Shown in pieces: positions 24,178 through 33,594 of a DNA stretch of 64,000 nucleotides. Each line of letters begins with the position of its first letter. Position 1 is the first letter of the stretch. The notes beneath the pieces were generated by a model. It saw nothing but the letters and a program-made list of their open reading frames with translations. It was not told the origin of the DNA and did not search any database. The DNA comes from Pseudoxanthobacter soli DSM 19599 (GTDB lineage Bacteria; Pseudomonadota; Alphaproteobacteria; Rhizobiales; Segnochrobactraceae): NCBI GenBank assembly GCA_945898215.1, contig CAMDHY010000007.1:1-64000 (forward strand), read 5' to 3'. Both the position numbers and the translations under genes were made by a program.

Positions 24178-25371
24178 ATGACCGCCTTCCGCACCCTCGA
24201 CGACGTCGACCCGCACGGCAAGCGCGTCCTCGTCCGCGTCGATCTCAACGTCCCCGTCAAGGACGGCGCCGTCACCGACGACACCCGCATCACCGCGGTG
24301 GCGCCGACCATCACCGAGCTCGCCGACAAGGGCGGCAAGGTTCTGCTGCTGGCCCACTTCGGCCGGCCGAAGGGCGGGCGCGACCCGTCGCAGTCGCTGA
24401 AGGTGGTGGTACCGGCCCTCGCCGCCGCGCTCGGCCGCCCCGTCGGCTTCATCGACGACTGCGTCGGCCCGGACGTCGCCGCCGCCGTCGCCAACATGGT
24501 GCCGGGCGACGTGCTGCTGCTGGAAAACACCCGCTTCCACGCCGGCGAGGAGAAGAACGACCCGGCCTTCGTCGCGGAACTCGCGGCGAACGGTGACCTC
24601 TACGTCAACGACGCCTTCTCCGCCGCCCACCGGGCGCATGCCTCCACCGAGGGACTGGCGCGGGCGCTGCCGGCCTTCGCCGGCCGCAGCATGCAGGCGG
24701 AACTCGTCGCCCTCGAGAAGGCGCTCGGCAAGCCCGAGCGCCCGGTCATCGCCATCGTCGGCGGCGCCAAGGTGTCGTCGAAGATCGACCTCCTGGAGAA
24801 CCTCGTCGGTCGCGTCGACGCGCTCGTCATCGGCGGCGGCATGGCCAACACCTTCCTTGCCGCCCAGGGCAAGGCGGTCGGCAAGTCGCTGTGCGAGCAC
24901 GACCTCGCCGACACCGCCCGCCGCATCCTGGCGGCGGCCGAGACGGCGGGCTGCACCATCGTGCTGCCGACCGACGCCGTGGTGGCGCGCGAGTTCAAGG
25001 CGAATGCGGACAACGAGACGGTCGGCGTCGATGCTGTGCCGGCCGACGCGATGATCCTCGATGCCGGGCCGGCGTCGGTCGACGCGGTCCGCGCCCGCAT
25101 CGACGGGGCGAAGACGCTCGTCTGGAACGGCCCGCTCGGCGCCTTCGAACTGACGCCGTTCGACGCCGCCACCGTCGCCGCGGCCCGCCACGCGGCCGAC
25201 CGCACCGATGCCGGGGTGCTGCTCTCGGTCGCCGGCGGCGGCGACACGGTGGCGGCGCTCAACCACGCCGGCGTCGCCGAGCGCTTCTCCTACGTCTCGA
25301 CGGCGGGAGGGGCGTTCCTCGAGTGGCTGGAGGGCAAGCCGCTGCCGGGCGTCGAGGCGCTCAAGGCCTGA
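24178..25371 (+). CDS. pgk: Phosphoglycerate kinase
   Basis: 397 residues. Signature [15 protein letters not shown] near the N-terminus; [25 protein letters not shown] and the nucleotide-domain [15 protein letters not shown] and GGGDTVAAL are present. It produces ATP from 1,3-bisphosphoglycerate in glycolysis. GGGGAGG lies just upstream of ATG 24178; the longer frame to 23446 merely overlaps gap and is rejected. It is followed by a 145-base gap before the aldolase gene. Confidence 0.96.
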   Translation: MTAFRTLDDVDPHGKRVLVRVDLNVPVKDGAVTDDTRITAVAPTITELADKGGKVLLLAHFGRPKGGRDPSQSLKVVVPALAAALGRPVGFIDDCVGPDVAAAVANMVPGDVLLLENTRFHAGEEKNDPAFVAELAANGDLYVNDAFSAAHRAHASTEGLARALPAFAGRSMQAELVALEKALGKPERPVIAIVGGAKVSSKIDLLENLVGRVDALVIGGGMANTFLAAQGKAVGKSLCEHDLADTARRILAAAETAGCTIVLPTDAVVAREFKANADNETVGVDAVPADAMILDAGPASVDAVRARIDGAKTLVWNGPLGAFELTPFDAATVAAARHAADRTDAGVLLSVAGGGDTVAALNHAGVAERFSYVSTAGGAFLEWLEGKPLPGVEALKA

Positions 25372-25394
25372 CCGGCGCGCCCTCGCGATCGTGT

Positions 25395-25408
25395 GAGGCG
25401 ATCGCCTC
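25395..25408. promoter_or_regulatory. 14-bp palindrome in the pgk-fba gap
   Basis: GAGGCGATCGCCTC is a perfect 14-bp palindrome in the 145 bases between pgk and the aldolase gene. It could be the binding site of a regulator of aldolase expression or a weak terminator stem; no T-run follows. Assigned by symmetry only. Confidence 0.35.
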
Positions 25409-25516
25409 GCCGAACCTTGCCCTGCCGCGACGGACCGACTACAGCCTGCTGCCAAACGGCGCCGTGCATACACGCGACGTTGATGATCGACCGGAGCAGC
25501 AACAGGGGTAGGGACG

Positions 25517-26551
25517 ATGAGTGAACGGCTCGCCGACATCGCCGTCGCCATGGTGGCCGACGGACGGGGCATTCTCGCCGCCGACGAGAGCACCGGCACG
25601 ATCAAGAGGCGCTTCGATTCGATCCACCTCGAGTCGACCGCCGACAGCCGCCGCGACTATCGCGAGATGCTGTTCCGCGCCGACGACGCCATGCGCAACT
25701 ACGTCTCCGGCGTCATCCTCTATGACGAGACGATCCGCCAGAAGGCGAAGGACGGCACGCCGTTCGTCGACATCCTGAAGGCCGCCGGCTCGATCCCCGG
25801 CATCAAGGTCGACAAGGGCGCGCAGCCGCTCGCCGGCACCCAGGGCGAGCAGATCACCGAGGGCCTCGACGGCCTGCGCGAGCGGCTCGCCGAGTACCAC
25901 CAGCTCGGCGCCCGCTTCGCCAAGTGGCGCGCCGTCATCGACATCGGCCAGGGCATCCCGACCTACAACGCGCTCGCCGCCAACGCCCATGCGCTCGCCC
26001 GCTATGCGGCGCTCTGCCAGGAAGCGCAGATCGTGCCGATCGTCGAGCCGGAGGTGCTGATGGACGGCCCGGTGGCGACCCACGACATCGCCACCTGCTA
26101 CCGCGTCACCGAGCTCACCCTGAAGCTCGTGTTCGAGCAGCTCTACTTCGCCGGCGTCGACCTCACCGGCATGATCCTGAAGCCCAACATGGTGATCGCC
26201 GGCAAGGACAGCCCGACCCAGGCGTCGCCCGAGGAAGTCGCCGAGAAGACCGTGAAGGTCCTGAAGGCGTGCGTGCCGCCGGCGGTGCCGGGCATCGCCT
26301 TCCTGTCGGGCGGCCAGTCTGACGAGGTCGCCACGAAGCACCTGTCGCTGATGAACGAGCTCGGCGGCCCGCTGCCGTGGAAGCTCACCTTCTCCTACGG
26401 CCGCGCCCTGCAGGCGGCGGCCCTGAAGGCGTGGGGCGGCAAGCCGGAGAACGTCGCCGCCGGCCAGCGGGCGTTCACGCACCGCTGCCGGATGAACGCG
26501 CTCGCCGCCACCGGGCGCTGGTCCGCCGACGCGGAGCGTCATGCGGCGTGA
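25517..26551 (+). CDS. Fructose-bisphosphate aldolase, class I
   Basis: 344 residues. A Schiff-base aldolase of the eukaryote-like class I: ADESTGTIKRRF at the start, VSGVILYDETI, KWRAVIDIG and VEPEVLMDG, with the Schiff-base Lys in MILKPNMVIAG. It cleaves fructose-1,6-bisphosphate without a metal. Many bacteria use class II; class I beside pgk is characteristic of Rhizobiales. AGGGGTAGGG precedes the ATG. Its stop overlaps the next start (GTGA). Confidence 0.94.
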   Translation: MSERLADIAVAMVADGRGILAADESTGTIKRRFDSIHLESTADSRRDYREMLFRADDAMRNYVSGVILYDETIRQKAKDGTPFVDILKAAGSIPGIKVDKGAQPLAGTQGEQITEGLDGLRERLAEYHQLGARFAKWRAVIDIGQGIPTYNALAANAHALARYAALCQEAQIVPIVEPEVLMDGPVATHDIATCYRVTELTLKLVFEQLYFAGVDLTGMILKPNMVIAGKDSPTQASPEEVAEKTVKVLKACVPPAVPGIAFLSGGQSDEVATKHLSLMNELGGPLPWKLTFSYGRALQAAALKAWGGKPENVAAGQRAFTHRCRMNALAATGRWSADAERHAA

Positions 26552-27348
26552 GCAAGCGCGACAGCAACCGCAGGAGCGCGGGCGCGGACAAGCCCGCGCG
26601 CTCCCGGCTCGTGCTGGTGACGCCGGACACCGGCGACATCGGCGTGCTTGCCGACGACCTGCGGCTGGCGCTGTCGGGCGGTGACGTCGCCGCCGTGCTG
26701 ATAGGCAGGGCCGGCAGCGACGCCGACCGGCAGTCCGCCGCCGAGCGCCTCGTGCCGATCGCCCAGGGTGCCGGCGCTGCGGCCGTGGTGATCGGCGACA
26801 CCCGCGCTGCTGGCCGCTCCAAGGCCGACGGCCTGCATCTCGACCTCGGCGCCGGCGAGGACGACGCCGCCTTGCCGGCTGCCGACGAGGACGACGCGGC
26901 TGGCGAGGCCGATGCGGAAGACGACGGGGACGACGACGAGGCGCCGTCGCGCGGCGATCCGGTCACCGCCGAGATCGCCGAGATGGTGGGGCGCTTCAAG
27001 GGCAAGATCGTCGGCGTCGGCGGGGTGCGCACCCGGCACGCCGCGATGGCCGCCGCGGAAGCCGACGCCGCCTATGTGCTGTTCGGCCTCCTCGAGCGCC
27101 CCGACGCCGACGTCACGCACCACAAGACGCTCACCTTCGCCGACTGGTGGGTGCCACTATTCGAGGTGCCGTGCATCGCGCTTGCCGGCGCGACGCGGGA
27201 CGCCGTCGCCGAGGCCGCATCAACCGGCGCCGAGTTCGTTGCCGTGCGCACGTTCGTCTGGACCCATCCCGAGGGCCCCGCCGCCGGCGTCGCGGAGGCC
27301 AACACCGTGCTCGACGAGGCCTTCGCCGCCCGTTCGGCCGAGGCGTGA
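26548..27348 (+). CDS. ThiE-like TIM-barrel protein with acidic insertion
   Basis: 266 residues. The fold resembles thiamine-phosphate synthase (VVIGDTRAAGRSKADGLHLD and GKIVGVGGVRTRHAAMAAAE), but typical diphosphate-binding residues are hard to find, so catalytic activity is doubtful. Between the two halves (about residues 108-135) lies an Asp/Glu/Ala-rich linker such as ADEDDAAGEADAEDDGDDDE that normal ThiE lacks. The GTG start overlaps the aldolase stop, so it is translationally coupled to fba. A thiamine-synthase-like gene behind the aldolase is a recurrent Rhizobiales arrangement. Confidence 0.78.
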   Translation: MSKRDSNRRSAGADKPARSRLVLVTPDTGDIGVLADDLRLALSGGDVAAVLIGRAGSDADRQSAAERLVPIAQGAGAAAVVIGDTRAAGRSKADGLHLDLGAGEDDAALPAADEDDAAGEADAEDDGDDDEAPSRGDPVTAEIAEMVGRFKGKIVGVGGVRTRHAAMAAAEADAAYVLFGLLERPDADVTHHKTLTFADWWVPLFEVPCIALAGATRDAVAEAASTGAEFVAVRTFVWTHPEGPAAGVAEANTVLDEAFAARSAEA

Positions 27349-27386
27349 GACGACGGCGGCCGGCGCTCCGCCCCGTTGTCGCCACG

Positions 27387-28736
27387 ATGGCCGACACCAT
27401 CGCGCCCATGCAGTCCGATCCTTCGCCTCCGCCCAGCGCGCCCGTCGCCGATCCCACCCCTTCCGGCCGAGGCCCCGCCCGGGCCGGGCGCCCCGCGGCG
27501 CGATCGCGCGCGAGCGTCCTGCGGGCCGTGACGGCGCCGGCGCTCGCCCTGGCGCTCGCGCTCTCGTCGGGCTTGCCGGCCCATTCAGTACCGCCACCCG
27601 CCCGTGGTGCGCCGACGCTGCAGCCGGCGGTCGCTGCGCCGGCGGAGGCGCCCGTCGCTGCGCCGTCCGCCACCGTCCTGAAGCCGCCGCGCAAGCCGGC
27701 CGTCCCGGCCGCGACCGTCGCGGTCGCCCCCGCCGCCCCGGACACGGCGCCCGCGGGGAGTTCACCGCAGACGAGCGACCCGGCACCGGTGGACGACCCG
27801 GCCGCCGGCGGCGCGACCGGACCAAGCGACGACGCCGCGCCGGCCGGGGGCGAGGCCGGCGAGAGCGTGGCAGCGGAGAGCGAGGCCGCCCCTCGGACCC
27901 CGGCCGCGCCCGATCTCGCCTATGCCGCCTTCGACGACGGCCGCTATCTCGAGGCGCTCGCCTTCGCCACCGACCAGGCGGCGGCCGGCGGCCTTGCCGC
28001 CCAGACGCTGCTCGGCCTGCTCTATCAGGACGGGCTCGGCGTGCCGCGCAACGCCACGACGGCGGCGAGCTGGTTCGAGCTCGCGGTCGGCCGCGGCGAC
28101 CGCGAGGCGGCCTTCCTGCTCGGCCTGCTCTATCTCGCCGGCGACGGCGTGCCGCGTGACCACAAGCGGGCCGCCGAGCTGTTCGAGATGGCGGCGGCGA
28201 AGGGGCAGGCCTCGGCGGCCTTCAATCTCGGCACGCTGACGCTCGAGGGGAAGGCGGTACCGCCCGATCCCGTCGCCGCGGCGCGCCTGTTCCGCCAGGC
28301 GGCCGAGGCCGGCAACGCCGACGCCCAGTATGCCATGGCCGTGCTGCACCAGACCGGGCGTGGCGCTCCCCGGGACGACCATCTCGCCTCGTTCTGGTTC
28401 GGCCGCGCCGCCCGCAACGGCCATACCGACGCCCAGCTCGAATACGGCATCCGCCTGTTCAACGGCGTCGGCCTCGTCGCTGACGAACACCAGGCGGTGA
28501 TCTTCCTCGCGCGCGCCGCCCAGGCCGGCAGCCCGGTGGCGATGAACCGCCTCGCCCGCGCGCTGGCACGCGGCCGCGGCGTCGCCGAGAGCGCGGTCGA
28601 GGCGGCGAAATGGCACCTCATCGCCCGCCGCCGCGGCATCGCCGACGCCTGGCTCGACGACTACTACCTCCGCCAGCCGACGGAGGTGCGCCATCGCGCC
28701 ATGGACGCCGCCGCGCTCTGGTGGACCGGCCGCTGA
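27387..28736 (+). CDS. SEL1-repeat (TPR-like) exported protein
   Basis: 449 residues from the ATG at 27387; a second ATG at 27408 is possible. A membrane-anchor or signal helix (LRAVTAPALALALALSSGLP) is followed by about 120 residues of Pro/Ala-rich disordered linker. At least six SEL1 repeats follow (AAQTLLGLLYQDGLGVPRNA, EAAFLLGLLYLAGDGVPRDH, DAQYAMAVLHQTGRGAPRDD and others). SEL1 proteins are scaffolds, often in envelope signalling; no partner is evident. It lies between the ThiE-like and suhB genes on the same strand. Confidence 0.85.
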   Translation: MADTIAPMQSDPSPPPSAPVADPTPSGRGPARAGRPAARSRASVLRAVTAPALALALALSSGLPAHSVPPPARGAPTLQPAVAAPAEAPVAAPSATVLKPPRKPAVPAATVAVAPAAPDTAPAGSSPQTSDPAPVDDPAAGGATGPSDDAAPAGGEAGESVAAESEAAPRTPAAPDLAYAAFDDGRYLEALAFATDQAAAGGLAAQTLLGLLYQDGLGVPRNATTAASWFELAVGRGDREAAFLLGLLYLAGDGVPRDHKRAAELFEMAAAKGQASAAFNLGTLTLEGKAVPPDPVAAARLFRQAAEAGNADAQYAMAVLHQTGRGAPRDDHLASFWFGRAARNGHTDAQLEYGIRLFNGVGLVADEHQAVIFLARAAQAGSPVAMNRLARALARGRGVAESAVEAAKWHLIARRRGIADAWLDDYYLRQPTEVRHRAMDAAALWWTGR

Positions 28737-28745
28737 TCCACCGCC

Positions 28746-28768
28746 GCCGCCGCCGGCCGTGCGGCGGC
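28746..28768 (+). terminator. GC stem-loop after the SEL1 gene
   Basis: GCCGCCGC (28746-28753) and GCGGCGGC (28761-28768) form a perfect 8-bp stem with a 7-base loop, ten bases behind the stop. No T-run follows, so the call rests on stem strength and position. Confidence 0.4.
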
Positions 28769-28844
28769 GCCGGGGGTTGCGTGCGGTCCGCGAGTGTGGT
28801 GCTTGACGCGGACCCACACCCCTTTCCGCATGGATGATCCCCCG

Positions 28845-29642
28845 ATGGCCCGTTCGGCGATCCTCAACGTCATGGTCTCCGCCGCCACCAAGGCCGGCCG
28901 CGGCCTGGTGCGCGACTTCAACGAGGTCGAGAACCTGCAGGTCTCGCGCAAGGGCCCGGGCGACTTCGTCTCCCTCGCCGACAAGAAGGCCGAGACCACC
29001 ATCAAGACTGAGCTCCTGAAGGCGCGACCGGGCTATGGCTTCATCGGCGAGGAGGGCGGCGCGGAGGAGGGCACCGACGGCCAGCACCGCTGGATCGTCG
29101 ATCCGCTCGACGGCACCACCAACTTCCTGCACGGCATCCCGCTGTTCGCCGTCTCGATCGCGCTCGAGCGCCAGGGCGTGCTCGTCGCCGGCGTCGTCTA
29201 CAACCCGGTGATGGACGAACTCTACGTCGCCGAGCGCGGCGGTGGCGCCTTCCTCAACGACCGCCGCCTGCGCGTCGCCCAGCGCCGCGACTTCGACGAC
29301 TGCGTCGTCGCCACCGGCCTGCCCAATCTCGGCAAGGGCGAGCACGGCCGGGCGCTGCGCGAGCTCGGCGGCGTCATGCTGCAGGCCGCTGCCGTCCGCC
29401 GCTGCGGCTCGGCCGCCCTCGACCTCGCCTGGACGGCGTCCGGCCGCTTCGACGCCTACTGGGAACACGGGCTGCAGTCGTGGGACATCGCCGCCGGCGT
29501 TCTCCTGGTGCGGGAAGCGGGCGGCTTCGTCACCGACGCCAAGGGCGGCGAGACGATGCTGGAGACCGGCTCGGTGGTGGCCGGCAACGAGCGCACCCAC
29601 GCCGAGCTCCTCGCCCACCTGAAGCGCGCGGCGACGGCCTGA
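28845..29642 (+). CDS. suhB: Inositol-1-monophosphatase family protein (SuhB)
   Basis: 265 residues from the ATG at 28845; a start at 28830 is possible. A Mg-dependent sugar phosphatase with the metal-site motifs GEEGG, WIVDPLDGTTNFLHGIP and the C-terminal WDIAAGVLLVREAGG. The beginning ARSAILNVMVSAATKAGR is typical of alphaproteobacterial SuhB. Besides inositol phosphate hydrolysis, SuhB in E. coli is a factor for rRNA antitermination; which role holds here is not visible. The MotA-like gene follows on the same strand after 128 bases. Confidence 0.93.
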   Translation: MARSAILNVMVSAATKAGRGLVRDFNEVENLQVSRKGPGDFVSLADKKAETTIKTELLKARPGYGFIGEEGGAEEGTDGQHRWIVDPLDGTTNFLHGIPLFAVSIALERQGVLVAGVVYNPVMDELYVAERGGGAFLNDRRLRVAQRRDFDDCVVATGLPNLGKGEHGRALRELGGVMLQAAAVRRCGSAALDLAWTASGRFDAYWEHGLQSWDIAAGVLLVREAGGFVTDAKGGETMLETGSVVAGNERTHAELLAHLKRAATA

Positions 29643-29770
29643 TGAGCGCTCTGCGCGTTAACCGCCGCGGCAGGACGTCGAACTTTCCTGTTTTTCCGCG
29701 CGGTGCGTCGGGCTATTGAGAAGGCCCACGCGACGTGACGACTTCGCACTTCTGACGCTTTCGGCGGTCC

Positions 29771-30763
29771 ATGGCGCGAGACATCGATCCCTACCGGTTG
29801 ACGAACCCGCAGATCTTCCTGTGGCGGATGGTCGTCTTCCTCGTTCTCGTCGGCTTCGTAGCGGTCATCCTGTACCGCCCGATCCTCACCGCCTTCCAGG
29901 CCAACCCGGCGCTCAACGGCCTGATCCTCGGCGTCGCCATCATCGGCATCGTGCTGGCGATCCGCCAGGTGACGCGGCTGTTCCGCGAGATCGCCTGGGT
30001 GAAGTCGTTCCGCGCCCAGGGCGACGACCGCGACGTCCGGCGCCCTCCGATCCTGCTCGCCCCGATGGCCACCCTTCTGGGGGACCGCTTCGGCCAGGGG
30101 GCACTGTCGGCGCCGGCGCTCAGGGCACTGCTCGATTCGATCGGCTCGCGCCTCGACGAATCCCGCGACATCATGCGCTACCTCACCGGGCTGCTCGTCT
30201 TCCTCGGCCTGCTCGGCACCTTCTGGGGCCTGCTCACCACCGTCACGGCGGTGAGCGACACCATCCAGAACCTCAACGTCGGCGGCGGCGATACCGCCGT
30301 CGTCTTCGAGGATCTGAAGCGCGGCCTCGCCGAGCCGCTCGGCGGCATGGGCATCGCCTTCTCGTCCTCGCTGTTCGGCCTCACCGGCTCGCTGGTGCTG
30401 GGCTTCCTCGACCTGCAGGCGGGGCAAGCGCAGAACCGCTTCTACACCGAGCTCGAGGACTGGCTGTCGAGCCTCACCGAACTCACCCCGGTGGAGGCGG
30501 ACGAGCGCCAGGGCGTGCCGCCAAGCGACCTCAAGGAGGCCTTCGACCGTATCGCCAAGCTCGTCGGCGAGCAGGGCTCGAGCCGCAACGCCACGGCGGC
30601 GATGGCCAACCTCGCCGAGGGCATCCAGGGGCTCGTTCAGCACCTGCGGGCCGAGCGACAAATCATGCGCGACTGGACCGACGGACAGGCCCGCCAGCAG
30701 GCGCGCATCGAGGGCTTTCTCGAGAAGCTCGCGGGCGTCGTCGACCGCGAGCGCCAGGACTGA
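29771..30763 (+). CDS. MotA/TolQ/ExbB-type proton channel protein
   Basis: 330 residues. Two helices near the N-terminus (about 18-70) and two more around 143-165 and 190-215 containing LTGLLVFLGLLGTFWGLLTT and GGMGIAFSSSLFGLTGSLVL, the conserved core of MotA/TolQ stators, where the GTFWGL segment lines the proton path. A cytoplasmic helical tail of over 100 residues follows. Together with the next gene it forms an ion-driven stator unit, but no flagellar genes are nearby, so it probably energises something else in the envelope. The pair beside suhB is conserved in Rhizobiales; its function is not established. Confidence 0.85.
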   Translation: MARDIDPYRLTNPQIFLWRMVVFLVLVGFVAVILYRPILTAFQANPALNGLILGVAIIGIVLAIRQVTRLFREIAWVKSFRAQGDDRDVRRPPILLAPMATLLGDRFGQGALSAPALRALLDSIGSRLDESRDIMRYLTGLLVFLGLLGTFWGLLTTVTAVSDTIQNLNVGGGDTAVVFEDLKRGLAEPLGGMGIAFSSSLFGLTGSLVLGFLDLQAGQAQNRFYTELEDWLSSLTELTPVEADERQGVPPSDLKEAFDRIAKLVGEQGSSRNATAAMANLAEGIQGLVQHLRAERQIMRDWTDGQARQQARIEGFLEKLAGVVDRERQD

Positions 30764-30868
30764 ACAGGACGGCCGGACGGGGCGGCTGAGCGGGCGCCGG
30801 ACCGGCGGCCGTGACCCCAGAGGCCGGGTGGCCCAGGCCGCCCGCACCGGACGAGGCTTGGAAGACGC

Positions 30869-31900
30869 ATGGCGTACTCGTCGACCCGCCGCAGGGACAA
30901 CCGCGTCGATCAATGGCCGGGCTTCGTCGACGCCCTGGCGACGCTGCTGCTCGTCTTCATCTTCCTCACCTCGCTGTTCATGATCGCGCAGTTCTTCCTG
31001 AGCCGCGAAGTGAGCAGCCGCGACACCGTGCTGACCCGCCTCAACGCCCAGATCAGCGAACTCACCGAACTGCTGGCGCTGGAGCGTTCCTCGCGCAGCG
31101 ACGTCGAGAACACGCTCGCTGCCCTGCAGGCGAGCCTGTCGATCGTCACCGGCGACCGCGAGCGGCTGCAGGGCCTGCTCGACGCCCAGCGCTCCGGCGC
31201 CACCGACGCCACCGGCGCCATCACCGGGCTGCAGGGCGAACTCGAGTCCGAGCGCCAGCTCTCCCGCGAGGCGCTGTCGCAGGTCGAGATCCTCAACCAG
31301 CAGATCGCCGCCCTCCGCTCGCAGATCGCCTCGCTGGAACAGGCCCTCGGCGCGTCTGAGAAGCGCGACGAGCAGTCCCAGGCGCAGATCGCCGACCTTG
31401 GCCGCCGCCTCAACGTGGCGCTGGCCCAGCGCGTCCAGGAGCTGTCGCGCTACCGCTCCGACTTCTTCGGCCGCCTGCGCGACATCCTCGCCGACCGCAC
31501 CAACATCCGCATCGTCGGCGACCGCTTCGTGTTCTCGTCGGAGGTGCTGTTCCCGTCCGGCTCGGACGAGCTCAACAGCGCCGGGCGTGGCGACCTCGAC
31601 GAGATCGCCGCCGCCCTTATCGAGCTCGAGGGCCAGATCCCGCCGGAGATCGCCTGGGTGCTGCGCGTCGACGGCCACACCGACGCCCGCCCCGTCTCCG
31701 GCGCCGGCCGCTTCCGCTCGAACTGGGACCTGTCGGCGGCGCGCGCCATCGCCGTGGTGCGCTACCTGATCGAGCGCGGCGTCGACCCGGTCCACCTCGT
31801 CGCCGCCGGCTTCGGCGAGTTCCAGCCGATCGACCCCGGCACCGGCGACGAGGCGAACGCCCGCAACCGCCGCATCGAGCTGAAGCTCACCGAACGCTGA
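30869..31900 (+). CDS. MotB/OmpA-type peptidoglycan-binding protein with long coiled coil
   Basis: 343 residues. A single helix (about 19-44) has the Asp of WPGFVDALATLLLVFIFLTS in the position of the proton-carrying Asp of MotB. A coiled coil of about 150 residues follows (LTRLNAQISELTELLALERS to QIADLGRRLNVALAQRVQEL). An OmpA-like C-terminus contains LFPSGSDELNSAGRGDLDEI and NRRIELKLTER, which binds peptidoglycan. The coiled coil is much longer than in flagellar MotB, giving reach across the periplasm. It follows the MotA-like gene by 105 bases and must act with it. Confidence 0.87.
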   Translation: MAYSSTRRRDNRVDQWPGFVDALATLLLVFIFLTSLFMIAQFFLSREVSSRDTVLTRLNAQISELTELLALERSSRSDVENTLAALQASLSIVTGDRERLQGLLDAQRSGATDATGAITGLQGELESERQLSREALSQVEILNQQIAALRSQIASLEQALGASEKRDEQSQAQIADLGRRLNVALAQRVQELSRYRSDFFGRLRDILADRTNIRIVGDRFVFSSEVLFPSGSDELNSAGRGDLDEIAAALIELEGQIPPEIAWVLRVDGHTDARPVSGAGRFRSNWDLSAARAIAVVRYLIERGVDPVHLVAAGFGEFQPIDPGTGDEANARNRRIELKLTER

Positions 31901-31948
31901 GCCTTCGCGGCGGCGCCCCCGCAGCCCCGGCCGTCGCGTCTGCCGCGC

Positions 31949-33154
31949 CTACTCCGCGTCCGGGTCGGACACCGCCATTGCTGCGAAGCCGCGCTCGAGG
32001 TCGGCGATGAGGTCGCCCGGATCCTCGAGGCCGATGTGGAAGCGCATCAGCGGGCCGGTGCCGCGCCACGGCACGGCGGTGCGTGCCTCCTCCGGTCGCG
32101 CCTTGATGACGAGGCTCTCGAAGCCGCCCCACGAATAGCCCATGCCGAACAGCGTCAGGGTGTCGAGGAAGTGCCGGAGAGCCGCGTCCGACACCGGCGC
32201 GAAGTCGGCGCCGAACAGGCCGCTCGCGCCGCTGAAATCGCGCTTCCAGATCGCGTGGCCGGGATCGTCCGGCAGCGCCGGGTGCCGCACGCGCGTCACC
32301 TCCGGCCGCGCCGCGAGAAAGCACGCCACCGCAAGCCCGCTCTCCTGGTGGCGGGCGAGCCGCACCGCCATCGTCTTCAGGCCGCGCCAGGCGAGGTAGA
32401 TGTCGTCGGGCCCGACGTGCAAACCGAGGTTGCGGTGCATGGCGGTGAGGTCGTGGGCCGCCCGCTCGCTCGCCGCCACCGTGCCGATCAGCACGTCCGA
32501 GTGGCCGGAGATGTACTTCGTCGCCGCCTGGATCGACAGGTCGACGCCGTGCTCGAGCGGCCGGAAGAACAGCGGCGTCGCCCAGGTGTTGTCCATCAGC
32601 ACGACGGCGCCGCGGGCGCGGGCGACGGCGGCGAGCGCCGGCACGTCCTGCATCTCGAAGGTGGCGGTGCCGGGCGCCTCCAGCATGACGGCACGGGTGT
32701 TCGGCCGGAACAATGCCGCGAGGCCATCGGCGTCGACTTCCGGATCATAGTAGGTGGTCTCGACGCCGAAGCGCTTCAGCACCGTGTCGCAGAGCCGTCG
32801 CGTCGGCGCGTAGATGCTGTCGGTGACGAGCAGGTGGTCGCCCGCCGACAGGCACGACATCAGCGCGAGCGACACCGCCGCCAGCCCCGACGGCGCCAGC
32901 CGCACCGTCGCCGCGCCTTCGAGCTCGGCGAGCGCGAGTTCGAGCGCGTCGATCGTCGGCGTGCCGGTGCGCCCGTAGGTGTACTTCTGTGCATTGGCGA
33001 CGTGGGCGGCGGCGTCGTTGAAGAGCACCGTCGAGGCGTGCACCACCGGCGGATTGACGAAGCCGTGGTAGGCCCGGGGATCGTAGCCGGCGTGCAGGAG
33101 GCGCGTTTCCGGCGCGAGCGGGCGGTCTTCATCGGTCGGTTGGGACGGCGGCAT
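31949..33154 (-). CDS. metC: Cystathionine beta-lyase / trans-sulfuration PLP enzyme
   Basis: 401 residues. A fold-type I PLP enzyme of the Cys/Met family: PETRLLHAGYDP and PPVVHASTVLFND at the start, YGRTGTPT, the cofactor region VVLMDNTWATPLFFRPLEHG and the PLP Lys in QAATKYISGHSD. C-terminal GYSWGGFESL matches cystathionine beta-lyases. It splits cystathionine to homocysteine for methionine synthesis. The ATG at 33154 gives the family start; the upstream frame is not conserved. It is convergent with the MotB-like gene and divergent from aapJ. Confidence 0.9.
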   Translation of the reverse strand: MPPSQPTDEDRPLAPETRLLHAGYDPRAYHGFVNPPVVHASTVLFNDAAAHVANAQKYTYGRTGTPTIDALELALAELEGAATVRLAPSGLAAVSLALMSCLSAGDHLLVTDSIYAPTRRLCDTVLKRFGVETTYYDPEVDADGLAALFRPNTRAVMLEAPGTATFEMQDVPALAAVARARGAVVLMDNTWATPLFFRPLEHGVDLSIQAATKYISGHSDVLIGTVAASERAAHDLTAMHRNLGLHVGPDDIYLAWRGLKTMAVRLARHQESGLAVACFLAARPEVTRVRHPALPDDPGHAIWKRDFSGASGLFGADFAPVSDAALRHFLDTLTLFGMGYSWGGFESLVIKARPEEARTAVPWRGTGPLMRFHIGLEDPGDLIADLERGFAAMAVSDPDAE

Positions 33155-33594
33155 CGTGCAGAAGTCCTCGCTGGCTCGGCCGCGCGCAGACGCGCCGCGG
33201 CCTGCCCGATCTTTAGGCGGTGCCGTCCGCCTGGTCGAGAGGGAGGCGGACGCGGGGCGGGCCATTCCGGCATTGGTCCCGGCGACGGTCGTCTACGACT
33301 TCCGTGGCACTGCAGCGGAAACGCTTGACCGTCTGGTTCATATGCCCTTCGATACCCGTCAGGGGTGGTGCCGGCGGCGTTTGGCCGTGCCTGCGGGGGT
33401 GTGGGGCCGGCTCGGGTCGCCACGGCCGGGGGATAGTCACGACGACGATGCCACTTACTCGCCCGATCGGTCGGGTGGGAGCCGTTTGGCACCCGGGCAC
33501 CCTGTCGGGCCCGGGCCGGCCATCAGCGCTCGGCGTGTGGCGAAGGAGAGGCTCTCGCTGCCGCCGTCGAAGCAAAAAGGGAACAGACAAGATC
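33155..33594. other. 440-base divergent region between metC and aapJ
   Basis: No gene is supported here. A possible promoter toward aapJ has TTGACC (about 33326) and TTCGAT 17 bases further on. A small stem, CCCGA-TCGG-TCGGG, lies near 33459. AAAAAGG stands 14 bases before the aapJ ATG. I looked for a SAM-type riboswitch before metC and saw no clear match. The region probably carries both promoters and an aapJ leader. Confidence 0.45.

Noticed and set aside
28737-28844. TGATCC near 28734 as another RpoE-type promoter
   Set aside because: No TA element at the required 18-base distance; the hexamer overlaps the SEL1 gene stop and a GC stem.
29771-31900. MotA/MotB-like pair as part of a Zorya-type defence system
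   Set aside because: The long coiled coil is reminiscent of ZorB, but no ZorC/ZorD or helicase/nuclease genes are adjacent; suhB and metC flank the pair.
33155-33594. SAM-type riboswitch upstream of metC
   Set aside because: Searched by eye because SAM-II elements precede some alphaproteobacterial met genes; no consistent pseudoknot pattern was found.
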